The notes below the pieces were generated by a model, which had not been told where the DNA came from, ran no database searches, and saw nothing but the letters and a program-made list of their open reading frames with translations. From Ruminococcus flavefaciens (GTDB lineage Bacteria > Bacillota > Clostridia > Oscillospirales > Ruminococcaceae), in assembly GCF_900108555.1 (NCBI RefSeq), contig NZ_FNWV01000008.1, positions 1 through 64,000 on the forward strand: 64,000 nt of DNA. Direction: 5' to 3'. Made by a program: the position numbers and the translations under genes. Positions 34,753-44,565 of the stretch are shown piece by piece; within the stretch, counting starts at the first letter, position 1, and each line of letters starts with the position of its first letter.

Positions 34753-34807
34753 ACAGCGTGTAGCCAAAAGCATAAATCCAGCTTATGGCTCACGCTGTAC
34801 TTTTTTT
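34753..34807 (+). terminator. Terminator/attenuator before the MATE gene
   Basis: ACAGCGTG-T-AGCCA pairs with TGGCT-CACGCTGT, then T7. The T-run touches AGGAGG of the next gene, so it may act as an attenuator. Confidence 0.65.
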
Positions 34808-34821
34808 AGGAGGAAAAACAA

Positions 34822-36261
34822 ATGGAAGAAACCGCAAATCAATTCTTAGGGCGTGAGCCTGTGGGCAAGCTGATGAAGAAATACGCTGTGCCGTGTATCA
34901 TCTCTCTGCTTGTGGGTGCGCTCTACAACATCGTAGACCAGATATTCATCGCCAATGCGACATACCTCGGCTCTTACGGAAACGCTGCCAATACCGTAGT
35001 CTTTCCGCTGACGGTCATAGCCCTCGCTATTGCCGTAATGATCGGTGACGGCTGCTGTGCGTTCGTGAGTATCAGTCTCGGAAAACGTGAAAATGACAAG
35101 GCAAAGCACAGCGTCGGCAATTCGATAGTTATGAGCATTATCGGCGGTCTTGTGCTGTGTGCAATCTATCTGATATTCAGCGACAGTATCATCGCAATGT
35201 TCGGCGGTACGGTCAATCCCGAAACATTCAGGCACTCAAAGGAATACTTCTTCTACATCTCGCTTGGTATACCGTTCTATATGTTCGGGCAGGCGATGAA
35301 CCCCGTGATCCGTGCTGACGGCAGTCCGAAATTCGCTATGTTCTCAACCCTTGCAGGTGCGGTCATCAATATGATTCTCGATCCAATATTCATATTCGGC
35401 TTCAAATGGGGTATGATGGGGGCAGCGGTCGCAACGGTCATCGGACAGGTCGCAACAGCGGTGCTTTCGGTATGGTATCTGCTGAACATGAAGCAGGTCA
35501 AGCCCTCAAAGCACGATTTTCGGCTGAACAAAACTATTGCAGGAAAAACACTCACTCTCGGTCTGACCAGCTTTCTTTCGCAGATAGCACTTGTAGCGGC
35601 TATGGCAGCTATCAATAATATGATACGCAAATACGGCGCATTGGACGATATTTTCGGGCAGGAGCAGTACGCTCAGATACCAATGGCTGTGGTCGGTATC
35701 GTGATGAAGTTCTTTCAGATCGTCATTTCTATCGTAGTCGGAATGGCGGCAGGCTGTATCCCGATAGTTGGCTTCAATAGGGGTGCAGGGCTGAAAAGCC
35801 GTGTGCGTGAGCTGTTCACAAAGCTCTTGATCGCAGAAGCAAGTGTGGGTGCTGTGGCACTTGTCATCGTTGAGCTGTTCCCACATCAGCTTATCGGTAT
35901 ATTCGGTGCCGCCAACGAGAGCAGTTACTATACCGATTTTGCAGTCAAGGCTTTCCGTATTTATCTCTGTATGATGATATTCGCCTGTGTGAACAAGTCA
36001 TGCTTTATCTTCTTGCAGGCTATGGGCAAAGCGGTCGAATCAACAGCACTTTCGGTCATTCGTGAGATATTGTTCGGCGTGGGACTTGCATTGCTTCTCC
36101 CTGTATTCTTCGGGCTTGACGGTGTGCTGTATTCAATGCCCGTGGCGGATATTCTGACTTTTGTGGTGGCACTTTTCCTTATCATCAGGACTTATAAGGA
36201 GATAAGTCCCGAAACTGTCAGGACAGAAACAAGACCTGTGCTTCAGACTGATACTGAGTGA
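34822..36261 (+). CDS. MATE family multidrug efflux transporter
   Basis: 479 residues, 12 predicted helices. MATE motifs are PCIISLLVGALYNIVDQIFI and GQAMNPVIRADGSPKFAM, close to MepA-like pumps of Firmicutes. It exports drugs with Na+ or H+. It is preceded by a terminator-like hairpin and followed by a clear terminator. Confidence 0.88.
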   Translation: MEETANQFLGREPVGKLMKKYAVPCIISLLVGALYNIVDQIFIANATYLGSYGNAANTVVFPLTVIALAIAVMIGDGCCAFVSISLGKRENDKAKHSVGNSIVMSIIGGLVLCAIYLIFSDSIIAMFGGTVNPETFRHSKEYFFYISLGIPFYMFGQAMNPVIRADGSPKFAMFSTLAGAVINMILDPIFIFGFKWGMMGAAVATVIGQVATAVLSVWYLLNMKQVKPSKHDFRLNKTIAGKTLTLGLTSFLSQIALVAAMAAINNMIRKYGALDDIFGQEQYAQIPMAVVGIVMKFFQIVISIVVGMAAGCIPIVGFNRGAGLKSRVRELFTKLLIAEASVGAVALVIVELFPHQLIGIFGAANESSYYTDFAVKAFRIYLCMMIFACVNKSCFIFLQAMGKAVESTALSVIREILFGVGLALLLPVFFGLDGVLYSMPVADILTFVVALFLIIRTYKEISPETVRTETRPVLQTDTE

Positions 36262-36283
36262 TTCTTGAGCCTTGAAAAGTAAA

Positions 36284-36325
36284 ACAAGCAGTCGGCTTTG
36301 AAAGTCGGCTGCTTGTTGTTTTATT
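36284..36325 (+). terminator. Terminator of the MATE gene
   Basis: ACAAGCAG and CTGCTTGT enclose a partly repeated TCGGC loop, then TGTTTTATT. Confidence 0.65.
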
Positions 36326-36376
36326 CCATTGCATAGTGTGGTAATTTATAGCTTCTCTGTTCTTCAAATAATGAAA

Positions 36377-36867
36377 TTATTTCTGGATAAGCTCCACAAC
36401 TTCACCGATAAACATCGTGTGTATCTCGTTAGTATTGGGGTAGATCTTGGCGATTTCAGGCGGAAGCTTTGCAAGCTCAAAATCATCTGCATACAACTTA
36501 CGGCAGATGATGGCTGACTCTGCTTCTTCAAAAGTCAAGCCATGTTCTGTGAACCTCGGTGTTACACCTGCAAGTGCATTCTTATCGGTATCCCGTCCAG
36601 ACTTTGTGCCGAATTTTACGATCCGTTTGCGCAAATCATTCGGGAAAAATGATACGGTAAAATATTCGCTCTCCGTAAGGAATTGGTGTGTATAGTGGGA
36701 ATGAGCGGCATAGACCGTCACGACAGGCTTTTCCCAAAGCGTTCCCATCGAACCCCATGCCACGAGCATACTGTTGTTTTTCTCTGCCGAACCTGCGGTG
36801 ATTACTGCCCACTGACGCTGAAATTTCTTGAAAATATCCGTTTGAAAACTATAATCATTCTTTTCTC
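36377..36867 (-). pseudogene. Flavin reductase-like protein without a usable start codon
   Basis: The frame NDYSFQTDIFKKFQRQWAVI, then AGSAEKNNSMLVAWGSMG continues to the end of a flavin reductase-like FMN-binding protein (SEYFTVSFFPNDLRK). AAGGAG stands just upstream, but the ATG that follows it is in another frame. The expected Met before KNDYSF seems deleted. The first in-frame ATG (36769) would remove about 33 residues. It is divergent from an HxlR regulator. Confidence 0.65.
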
Positions 36868-36886
36868 CTTGTAGCAGGCGATGATC

Positions 36887-37255
36887 ATGAAGTTTAACGA
36901 GATGTCAACAGAGGAACAGAACAAGGTTTTGTGTGAAGCGAGGGTGTGTATACAGAACACAGGCTTCAACTATACTATGGCTTTGATAAATGGGAAATAC
37001 AAGATGTCTATTCTCTACACGATCGCACAGTTTGAGGTGATTCGCTGGGGCGAGATGCAGAGGTATATCAAGGGAATATCGTTCAAAACTTTAAGCACTA
37101 ACCTGAAAGAACTGGAGCGTGACGGACTTGTTCATCGTGAGGAATATCCGCAGATACCGCCAAAGGTCGAATATTCTTTAACTGATAAAGGAAAAACGCT
37201 TATACCTATACTGAATGCTATGTGTGCGTGGGGATATGAAAACAAGGAGGAGTGA
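36887..37255 (+). CDS. HxlR family regulator
   Basis: 122 residues from MKFNEMSTEE (an ATG two codons upstream is also possible). It carries the HxlR winged helix: LINGKYKMSILYTIA, WGEMQRYIKGISFKTLSTNLKELERDGL, then YSLTDKGKTL. It lies divergently beside the flavin reductase-like gene and likely controls it in response to electrophile or oxidative stress. Confidence 0.88.
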   Translation: MKFNEMSTEEQNKVLCEARVCIQNTGFNYTMALINGKYKMSILYTIAQFEVIRWGEMQRYIKGISFKTLSTNLKELERDGLVHREEYPQIPPKVEYSLTDKGKTLIPILNAMCAWGYENKEE

Positions 37256-37282
37256 GCAATTTGGTGAGAAAGTCAAGCTGAG

Positions 37283-37430
37283 TTCGGCTCGGTTATGCCG
37301 AGACAGTTTACTATGCTCAAAAATGCACCCTATGTCGTTATCCCCGTATTCAAATGTAAGGAGCTGAACGGCGAATATGTGTCAAAGCTCAATCCGTTCT
37401 CCACAATATAGTGTGTTATAGAGAATATTC
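37283..37430 (+). pseudogene. Nitroreductase family fragment with nonsense codon
   Basis: The frame FGSVMPRQFTMLKNAPYVVI, then VSKLNPFSTI stops at TAG (37409) where a Trp codon is expected, and resumes CVIENI. This matches the middle of small nitroreductases. Both ends are missing. Confidence 0.5.
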
Positions 37431-37595
37431 CCCGAAATTACCGATGTGAAAGCAATTATCGAGCGAACAAAGGATATGTGCAACCTGATATGGCTTGAAA
37501 ATCTCAGCCTCCGTAGGAGCTATAAGGCGGATATACTTTCATATATCAAGGAAAAATATCCGCACCTAATGCCGATTTATGACGAGATATACAAC
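37431..37595 (+). pseudogene. Radical SAM protein fragment (C-terminal part)
   Basis: Reads PEITDVKAIIERTKDMCNLI and WLENLSLRRSYKADIL, then KEKYPHL, like the last section of SplB-type radical SAM proteins. The catalytic CxxxCxxC is absent. It fuses in frame to the next fragment. Confidence 0.48.
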
Positions 37596-37667
37596 TGCGG
37601 CAGCCTGTTTGAAAAGATCATCGTTGGAGGACGGAGCAGCTGCTATTGTCCGACTTGTCAAAAATGA
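37596..37667 (+). pseudogene. Zinc-finger end of formamidopyrimidine-DNA glycosylase
   Basis: CGSLFEKIIVGGRSSCYCPT then CQK and a stop is the C-terminal zinc finger of Fpg/MutM. The first finger cysteine pair is half missing because of the fusion. Confidence 0.55.
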
Positions 37668-37681
37668 AAGGAGCAGTCCAC

Positions 37682-39612
37682 ATGAGACCAATTATTAAAA
37701 CAGTGGCATTTATTTCTGCGATTGCAATGAGTATCAGTTCATACAGCGGACTTATAAATACAAATACGGTATATGCTGCTGATGACACTGAAATTCTCTC
37801 CTCACAGCTTTCAATGCCTATCATCTCAATAGACACCTTGGGCAACAGCGTAACTACAAAAACAGCTATACCGATGCCAGAATTTCTATTTACGATGAAA
37901 ACGGAGAAACAGACACAAATAACGCCGACATTCAGATACGTTTGCGTGGTAATCTAACGCTGTTTGCAGATAAAAAGAGTTACCGTTTCAAATTTCAGAA
38001 AAAAGAAAATCCTCTTGGTGTTGGCGATGGAGCTGCAAAATCATGGAATCTTGTAGCAAACTATTATGATGCATCGCTTCTCCGAAATATGACCGCCTAT
38101 CATCTTGGTGATATGATGGATAATATGCCGTATTCAGCAAACACGCGCTCCGTTGAGGTGTATGTGAACGGAGAATATCAGGGCGTTTATTTGCTTTGCG
38201 AAGCGGTCAATGTCGCTAAAAGCAGGATCGCAATAACCGAAGAACCTTCACTTATTGAGGATAACGGCTATCTGATAGAACTGTCCAGATATGCAAAAGA
38301 GAATGTATTTACTGTCGATTGCTGTACATATGAAGTAAAGAGTGATGTTTCAACGGATCAGACTGTCGCAGAGCAGCAGATCGGGTATATTTCTGATTAT
38401 ACAGAGAAAGCTCTGCACGCATTGAAAAGCGGAAATAAGTCCGATATCGAGCAATATATTGATGTTTCGTCCCTTGTAGACAACTGCATCGCTTATGGGA
38501 TATGCAAAGATGTAGATGCCGGCTGGGACAGCTATTATCTGTCAAAGGACGCAGGAGGCAAGCTGACATTTCATCCAATGTGGGACTATGACCTTGCACT
38601 CGGCAACAACACCGAGGCAAAAGGAATTGAAAGTGCTGTCGGTATGGGAATATTCGATGTAACAGACTGCTCTGCAAGCTCAAATTCGTGGCTGTGTTAT
38701 GCGCTCAACTGTGACTGGCTCAGGCAGATGATAGTTGAACGTTGGAATGAGAAACTCAGTGAAATACAGACGCTCCCTGACTTTGTAACATCTGAAGCCG
38801 CTGTGCATCAGGATTCATATGACCGCAACTTTACAAAATGGGATCTGCTCGGCAAGCCAATCTATAATGAGCCGGAAGAGGAAGCAGCACTGGCTACACA
38901 TCAGGCACACGCACAGTATCTTGCTGATTGGCTGACACAGCGCATTACATGGCTTGATAACTATTACCACTCTGACGATTTCACTAACGGTGTTTTTCTG
39001 GATGAAAATAATAAGGCAATAGACACTAAGAATGCTGTCTATGTGAGCATTCTGAATTACTGGGGTATGACAGGCGAAGTAGATGCGAACAGCCCAGGTT
39101 TTACTGCACAGGCAGGTTCAGGCTTCGGACAAGCACTCTCATCCGGTTTGATGATGCAGGAAGGTCATAAATACAAGATAAGTTATGATTACAGCGGAGC
39201 ATCAACTGCTAAACTCAGCTATAGACTTCAGGCAAATCACGATAATTACAGAGGGTATGAATCTGATTCCGTATCTGTTGCCGCAGAACAGCAGCATTAT
39301 GAAAAAATATTCACAGCCGGCACGACTGACTTCAACTGTTCGCTTGCCTTTAATTTTAGCGGAAGCGGCGAGGTGAAGATCGAACATTTATCTTTTGTTC
39401 CTGTTGAAGATGAGTACCTTGTCGGTGATGTCAATGCTGACGGAACATTTGATATTGAAGATGTAGTTTTATTGCAGAAGTGGCTGCTCGCCGTTCCGAA
39501 TACCGATCTGAAGAACTGGAAAGCAGCAGATCTCTGCAAGGATGATAAACTTGATGTCTTTGACCTTTGCCTGATGAAGAGAGAACTTCTCAAGAAAATG
39601 GGGGGAGTATGA
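37682..39612 (+). pseudogene. CotH-type secreted protein with dockerin, one-base frameshift
   Basis: It starts at MRPIIKTVAFISAIAMSISS, a signal peptide. The frame shifts at the A-run 37858-37862. One extra A restores a 643-residue protein. It then shows a CotH kinase-like domain (RLRGNLTLFADKKSYRFKFQ, FHPMWDYDLALG), a beta-sandwich carbohydrate-binding-like region (about 480-575), and a two-repeat type I dockerin (GDVNADGTFDIEDVVLLQKW, then LDVFDLCLMKREL). Dockerins plug into cohesins of a cellulosome scaffold. The shift may be real or a read error. Without correction only 91 residues are made. Confidence 0.82.
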
Positions 39613-39613
39613 T

Positions 39614-40774
39614 ATGGGTTCACTTCTTCTTGCGATAATATATCTCGCATTTATCAGTCTCGGCTTGCCTGATTCGCTTCTTGGTTCAGGCTGGCCGACA
39701 ATGCAGACAGATTTCGGCGTTCCATCATCATACGCCGGATATGTGTCTATGGCAATATCATTTATGACGATCATATCAGCATTGGTTGCTCCGTCGATCA
39801 TAAAAAGAGTAAGAACACAATGGATAGTCGTTTCATCTGTATTCCTGACAGTTATAGGTCTGATCGGCTTTTCATGCTGTAAATCGTATGCCATGCTTTT
39901 CATTTTCGTGGTGCCTTATGGACTTGGTGCAGGCTCAGTTGATTCAGCACTTAATAACTATGTAGCAAAACACTATTCTTCTTCGGTGATGAATTTTCTG
40001 CATTGCTTCTATGGTGTAGGTGCTATGATCAGTCCGTATATCATGTCTCTTGCACTTGCAAAGGCTTACTGGAATGAGGGATATCGCTGGACTGCATATA
40101 TACAGTCAGGCATCATGCTTGTATGTCTGTTATCTGTTCCTCTCTGGAAGAAAAACGAAGCAGCAGAAGATGACAGCGAGCATGACGCCGCAGGTATCAG
40201 AGACGCTCTTAAGATCCGAGGCGTTATCCCTACACTGATCGCATTTTTTGCATACTGCTCAGGCGAATGTACCTGCTTCCTGTGGACATCAAGCTATTTT
40301 ATCGGTACAAAGATGATATCGGCTGAGACTGCTGCCGCATTCGGCTCTCTAATATTCGGAGGTCTGATGCTTGGCAGGCTGATATCCGCCTTTGTGTCAA
40401 ACAAGCTTGGTGACAGATTACTGATCCGTATTGGTATTGTCGTTGAAACGGTCGGTATCCTGTTGATACTTCTGCCGTTTGATGGCTATATATCAGCGGC
40501 TGTTGGATTTGTCATAACAGGTATCGGAATGGGACCTGTATATCCCGCCATACAGCACATGGCACCTGACAATTTCGGCAGAAAAAACAGCGCAGCAGTC
40601 ATAGGTCTGCAAATGGCTTCCGCATACATTGGAAGCACCTTTATGCCGATGGTATTCGGTCATATCCAGCAGGCAGTTGGTATCGGGATAATGCCAATAT
40701 ATCTTATATTCTTCGCTGCATTGAACATCAGTATGCTTGAATATGCGTATAAGCGAATGGATACTAAGACCTGA
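39614..40774 (+). CDS. MFS transporter
   Basis: 386 residues, 12 helices, start directly after the CotH gene (GTATGATATG). MFS features include GLPDSLLGSGWPTMQTDF in helix 1 and GPVYPAIQHMAPDNFGRKNS late. It resembles sugar/FucP-like and Bacillus YfkF-type MFS proteins. The substrate is not identifiable. Co-transcription with a dockerin protein suggests a link to carbohydrate use. Confidence 0.82.
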   Translation: MGSLLLAIIYLAFISLGLPDSLLGSGWPTMQTDFGVPSSYAGYVSMAISFMTIISALVAPSIIKRVRTQWIVVSSVFLTVIGLIGFSCCKSYAMLFIFVVPYGLGAGSVDSALNNYVAKHYSSSVMNFLHCFYGVGAMISPYIMSLALAKAYWNEGYRWTAYIQSGIMLVCLLSVPLWKKNEAAEDDSEHDAAGIRDALKIRGVIPTLIAFFAYCSGECTCFLWTSSYFIGTKMISAETAAAFGSLIFGGLMLGRLISAFVSNKLGDRLLIRIGIVVETVGILLILLPFDGYISAAVGFVITGIGMGPVYPAIQHMAPDNFGRKNSAAVIGLQMASAYIGSTFMPMVFGHIQQAVGIGIMPIYLIFFAALNISMLEYAYKRMDTKT

Positions 40775-40809
40775 TACAAACTTTGAACCGGAGTCAAAGT
40801 TACAAATAA

Positions 40810-40850
40810 ATATACCGCACAAGGACGTATCCCTGTGCGGTATATTGTTT
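40810..40850. terminator. Bidirectional terminator
   Basis: Perfect 12-bp arms ATATACCGCACA/TGTGCGGTATAT between convergent genes, then TGTTTT. Confidence 0.8.
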
Positions 40851-40882
40851 TATATGTCACTCTCAATCTAATAAAGAGTTTT

Positions 40883-42217
40883 TTATTCTGCAATAATTAT
40901 ACCGCCGAAATATTCGGGATTGCCGTCTTTGTCGCTCAATACGAAGCCTCTTGTATGGCAAACTGCGTATGTACCGTCGGCACGCCTTGCACGGTAGCGT
41001 ATCGGTCTGACCTCAGCATTTCCGCATAGAACAGCGTCGATAGCTTCTTGGTAGGTATTCATATCATCGGGGTGGATATGCTTCTGCCAGTATTTATCAG
41101 CATGGTACATATATTCCGACTGCATACCGAAATCATCTACAAGAGTCAGCGACCAGCGCGAGAAATCATGCTTCAGATCGTTAAGATAAACATACCCCTC
41201 GCCTGCGACCGTATAAAGCGCACCGAACATACCGTCAAGCAGCCGTTTTCTCTCGGCGTTTATCGGTATATCCATACTGTTCATTCCCATGAAATAATCG
41301 ACTATCTTCATGGATTTCAGTTCGTTTTTATTCTCGTACATCTCCATGTCGGCTCTTTTGTAGACCGCTTCAAAGCTGTCATCGCTGACACGATCAAAAA
41401 CCGCCATTCCGCAAGCGACCACAGGTCCCGAACGCGAGCGTTTATTGGCAAGGGATTCTTCCCGCAGCTTTGCAAGCAGCTGTTCACGCATATCAAAATC
41501 CCGTCCGTCCAGTACGACGACGAACTCATCTCCGCCGACCCTAAATACGGGGCTGTGATCGAAAGTATCGCAAATCAGGCGGCTGGTTCTCTGTATTGCT
41601 TCATCTCCGAAGCTGTGTCCACGGGTATCGTTGATCTTTTTAAGATCGTTGACATCGCACATTATCACGCCGAAATGACAGCTCTCGGGGGCTGCTTTGA
41701 TCCTCTCATCAACAGTTGCGATATACTCCGTGAACGCGGTCTTGTTTCGTATTCCTGTCAGCGCGTCCATTCTTGCCATACGTCTGGCAGACTGCAGATC
41801 CTTTTCCTGTTCTTCCTTTCTGCGGAATTCTTCCTCAATGTTTTCCAGACAGCAGATAATATGCTTTCTGTCATCACACATTAGTTCAAAATGCCGCATA
41901 TGCATAATATTCCCATGCAGAATAAGTCGGTATACAACAGAATAGGACTTGTTGCTGTAAAGCCTGTCGAGCATAGCTTCTTTGTCATGAAGTTTTATCA
42001 CAAGCTCAAGATCGTCGGGGTGAACGCATTTTGAGGCGCTTTCCTGTACTTCGGAAAAGAAATCCTCGCCGTAAGCCGGGATATCCAATCCTTTAAACAG
42101 TTTGTGAGGGATATACTCGGTATAGTTTCCCGATTCGATGTCAATATAATACAGGCTGTCAAAATGATGTGTAAGTGTAAGTGCGATCTGGCTTAATGCT
42201 TCCTTATCATCTTTCAT
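40883..42217 (-). CDS. Diguanylate cyclase with N- and C-terminal PAS-like regions
   Basis: 444 residues from MKDDKEALSQ (AAGGAGA upstream). The central GGDEF domain is intact (FGVIMCDVNDLKKINDTRGH, FRVGGDEFVVVL), so it should make c-di-GMP from two GTP. No RxxD inhibitory site precedes GGDEF. PAS-like segments flank it (YYIDIESGNYTEYI and DGTYAVCHTRGFVLSDKDGN). It is cytoplasmic, with no membrane helix. Confidence 0.88.
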   Translation of the reverse strand: MKDDKEALSQIALTLTHHFDSLYYIDIESGNYTEYIPHKLFKGLDIPAYGEDFFSEVQESASKCVHPDDLELVIKLHDKEAMLDRLYSNKSYSVVYRLILHGNIMHMRHFELMCDDRKHIICCLENIEEEFRRKEEQEKDLQSARRMARMDALTGIRNKTAFTEYIATVDERIKAAPESCHFGVIMCDVNDLKKINDTRGHSFGDEAIQRTSRLICDTFDHSPVFRVGGDEFVVVLDGRDFDMREQLLAKLREESLANKRSRSGPVVACGMAVFDRVSDDSFEAVYKRADMEMYENKNELKSMKIVDYFMGMNSMDIPINAERKRLLDGMFGALYTVAGEGYVYLNDLKHDFSRWSLTLVDDFGMQSEYMYHADKYWQKHIHPDDMNTYQEAIDAVLCGNAEVRPIRYRARRADGTYAVCHTRGFVLSDKDGNPEYFGGIIIAE

Positions 42218-42382
42218 ACGCTTCTCCTTTGATGAAACACACATTTAATAGTCTCTCAGATTAATGATACTGACGGCATTTCGATAGGTTTTGTTCTTAT
42301 TATACAACATAATACTGTAAAAGTCAATAAAAGCATATTATTTATACAGATGTATCATTTCCCTATCTCTGTAATATGCAGA

Positions 42383-42411
42383 TTGACCTTTCAGCACTGA
42401 TGTGGTATAAT
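42383..42411 (+). promoter_or_regulatory. Promoter of the LysR gene
   Basis: TTGACC (42383), 17 bp, TATAAT (42406). Confidence 0.65.
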
Positions 42412-42445
42412 TATCCTATATTCTGCTTTGCTTGGAGGAATGAAC

Positions 42446-43324
42446 ATGGAACTGCGTTTACTGGAATACTTCCTGACGGTCGTTCGTGAGGAAAACATAT
42501 CAAGAGCCGCCGAGGTGCTTCATGTGACACAGCCGACACTCAGCAGGCAGATGAAGGAGCTTGAGGACGAGCTGCATACTACGCTGTTTGTCAGGGGCAA
42601 ACGGCTCACGCTTACCGATTCAGGGCTAATGCTCCGCAGACGAGCAGAGGAAGTCGTGTCGCTTATGAAGAAGATCGACAGTGAGTTTCAACAGCAGGAA
42701 GAGATCAGCGGTGTGATCTCGGTCGGCAGCGGAGGTCTGAAAGCAGCGGAGGTTCTTCCCGAACTTATAGCGCATTTCCGTGACCGCTATCCGCTTGTCA
42801 GCTTTGAGCTTCACACGGGTACGGCTGACCATGTGAAGGAACGGCTTGAACACGGTCTGCTCGACTTCGGTATCCTGCTGGAGCCTGTGGATATTGAGAA
42901 GTTCGATTATATCCGCCTGCCTGCAAAGGAAACATGGGGCTTGTTGATGCCTGCGGATCATCCGCTTGCAAAGGAAAAAGCGATCACCCGAAAACAACTA
43001 AAGGGAATGCCATTAGTTCTGACGAGCCGTACAGCTCTGAAAAGCGAGATCGAAGAATGGCTGAGGTGTCCCGTATCGGAACTGGACATCGTTGCAACAA
43101 TGAACCTCATCAACAACGCCGCACCTCTTGCGGAGCGTGGTATAGCCTGTGTGCTGACGATTGAGGGAGCGACAACAATGTTTGATCCTGCCCGATTTGC
43201 CTTCCGTCCGCTGACACCTGAGCTGTCGTTCACATCGGTGCTTGCGTGGAAGAAGCTCAGTCCCTATTCGGGGGCGGCAGGGAAATTCCTTGAATATATC
43301 AAGAGTGTTCACGCAGAGCAATAA
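42446..43324 (+). CDS. LysR family regulator
   Basis: 292 residues from MELRLLEYFLTVV, behind GGAGG. The HTH is ENISRAAEVLHVTQPTLSRQMKELE. The effector domain begins ISVGSGGLKAAEVLP. It is transcribed away from the cyclase and before pnuC. Regulators of this subtype often control aldo/keto reductase and alcohol dehydrogenase genes like those at 44.5 kb, but that link is inference. Confidence 0.9.
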   Translation: MELRLLEYFLTVVREENISRAAEVLHVTQPTLSRQMKELEDELHTTLFVRGKRLTLTDSGLMLRRRAEEVVSLMKKIDSEFQQQEEISGVISVGSGGLKAAEVLPELIAHFRDRYPLVSFELHTGTADHVKERLEHGLLDFGILLEPVDIEKFDYIRLPAKETWGLLMPADHPLAKEKAITRKQLKGMPLVLTSRTALKSEIEEWLRCPVSELDIVATMNLINNAAPLAERGIACVLTIEGATTMFDPARFAFRPLTPELSFTSVLAWKKLSPYSGAAGKFLEYIKSVHAEQ

Positions 43325-43349
43325 AAGAATTTTTACCACACAGTAATAA

Positions 43350-43479
43350 TTGACTTTTTCTTCTTTCTCTGCTATAATAAAGAAAATATGAAAACTGCCA
43401 CCGGGTAGTATATGCGATAAGCATTTGTATACACATCGTTAGGTCTTAGAAGATGTGTACGCAGATGCTTTATTTTTTT
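43350..43479 (+). promoter_or_regulatory. pnuC promoter and leader with terminator
   Basis: TTGACT (43350), 17 bp, TATAAT (43373). The leader of about 100 bases has a CCACCGGGTAGT segment, then a long hairpin (AAGCATTTG..TACACATC pairing with GATGTGTAC..GATGCTT) and T7, directly before GGAGGT. This is the layout of a transcriptional riboswitch or attenuator. The ligand is unknown. Confidence 0.6.
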
Positions 43480-43492
43480 GGAGGTATGCAGA

Positions 43493-44218
43493 TTGTTAAA
43501 ACAGATAAAGGATTATTTTTCAAAGGGTGAGCTGATGCTGTGGGGCATTTCAACGCTTTGCGTTCTTATTTCGTTCTTCATGTTCGACAGAGAGAACTAT
43601 CTTGCCCTGTCGGCATCGCTGATCGGAGTGACCTACCTTATCCTTAACGCAAAGGGAAATCCGATAGGTCAGGTGCTTGTTATCATATTCAGCCTGCTGT
43701 ACGGGATAATATCCTACTCCTTTTCCTATTACGGAGAAATGGTGACCTATCTTGGAATGACAATGCCGATGGCTGTTTTTGCGCTCATCTCATGGCTCAG
43801 AAATCCATTTAACGGCAATAAATCGGAGGTAACAGTAAACAGCATAAGCAGAAGAGAAGCCATATTTATGTCTGTATTGATGTTAGCGGTAACGATACTG
43901 TTTTTCTTTATTTTGCAGGCTTTCGGTACAGCGAATATCTTTCCGAGTACACTATCGGTAGCCACGAGCTTTATAGCCGTCTATCTGACATTCAGGCGAA
44001 GTCCGTTCTATGCGGTCGCCTACGCTGCGAATGACATTGTGCTGATCGTATTATGGATCATGGCAAGTATAGCGGACACAAGGTATATATCGGTAGTTGT
44101 CTGCTTTTCGGTTTTTCTCATAAATGACATATACAGCTTTTTCAGTTGGCAGAATATGAGAAAGCGGCAAATGGCTGTCAGAAACAAAAGTATACATTTT
44201 GAGCATACCAAAGTATAG
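43493..44218 (+). CDS. pnuC: PnuC-type nicotinamide riboside/vitamin transporter
   Basis: 241 residues from the TTG at 43493, seven bases after GGAGGT. Seven or so helices. PnuC signatures are NPIGQVLVIIFSLLYGIISY, MTMPMAVFALISWLRNP and the C-terminal FLINDIYSFFSWQNM. It takes up nicotinamide riboside for NAD synthesis. Related PnuT/PnuX proteins carry other vitamins, so the substrate is likely but not certain. It follows an attenuator-like leader. Confidence 0.85.
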   Translation: MLKQIKDYFSKGELMLWGISTLCVLISFFMFDRENYLALSASLIGVTYLILNAKGNPIGQVLVIIFSLLYGIISYSFSYYGEMVTYLGMTMPMAVFALISWLRNPFNGNKSEVTVNSISRREAIFMSVLMLAVTILFFFILQAFGTANIFPSTLSVATSFIAVYLTFRRSPFYAVAYAANDIVLIVLWIMASIADTRYISVVVCFSVFLINDIYSFFSWQNMRKRQMAVRNKSIHFEHTKV

Positions 44219-44229
44219 AATATAAGCAT

Positions 44230-44290
44230 TTTACATATCAAGGAAACTATGCTATAATAAGTACAGGACATAAAACCTGTACTCTTTTTG
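44230..44290 (+). promoter_or_regulatory. Promoter with palindrome before the redox cluster
   Basis: TTTACA (44230), 17 bp, TATAAT (44253). The repeat AGTACAGG-N8-CCTGTACT (44260-44283) spans the expected start site, followed by CTTTTT. It is an operator or a very early terminator. Confidence 0.6.
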
Positions 44291-44307
44291 TTTTGTGGGG
44301 TGATAGA

Positions 44308-44547
44308 ATGAAAGTGACGAATACAAGTGTTACAGACAAAGAAATAGCTGAGGTACTATCGCAGGCAGGGCTGACCGACAAGCAGATAAAGGCTTTTCTT
44401 TCCGATTGCTGCGGTAAGGACTGTTGTGCCGAAAAGGTGCGTGTACTGCGCAGTGCAAGGCGTTCTCTCCTTGATTCTATCCACAGGGAACAAGCATTGC
44501 TCGACAGGCTCGACTATGTGATATGGTGCACGGAAAACAAAAACTAA
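44308..44547 (+). CDS. Small Cys-containing protein heading the redox cluster
   Basis: 79 residues from MKVTNTSVTDKEIAEVL. It is helical, with a CCGKDCC cluster at about residue 34 and a helical hairpin after it. No family is recognised. The cysteines and position suggest a regulator or redox sensor for the following genes. Confidence 0.5.
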   Translation: MKVTNTSVTDKEIAEVLSQAGLTDKQIKAFLSDCCGKDCCAEKVRVLRSARRSLLDSIHREQALLDRLDYVIWCTENKN

Positions 44548-44565
44548 TAAACGGAGGTATGTATC

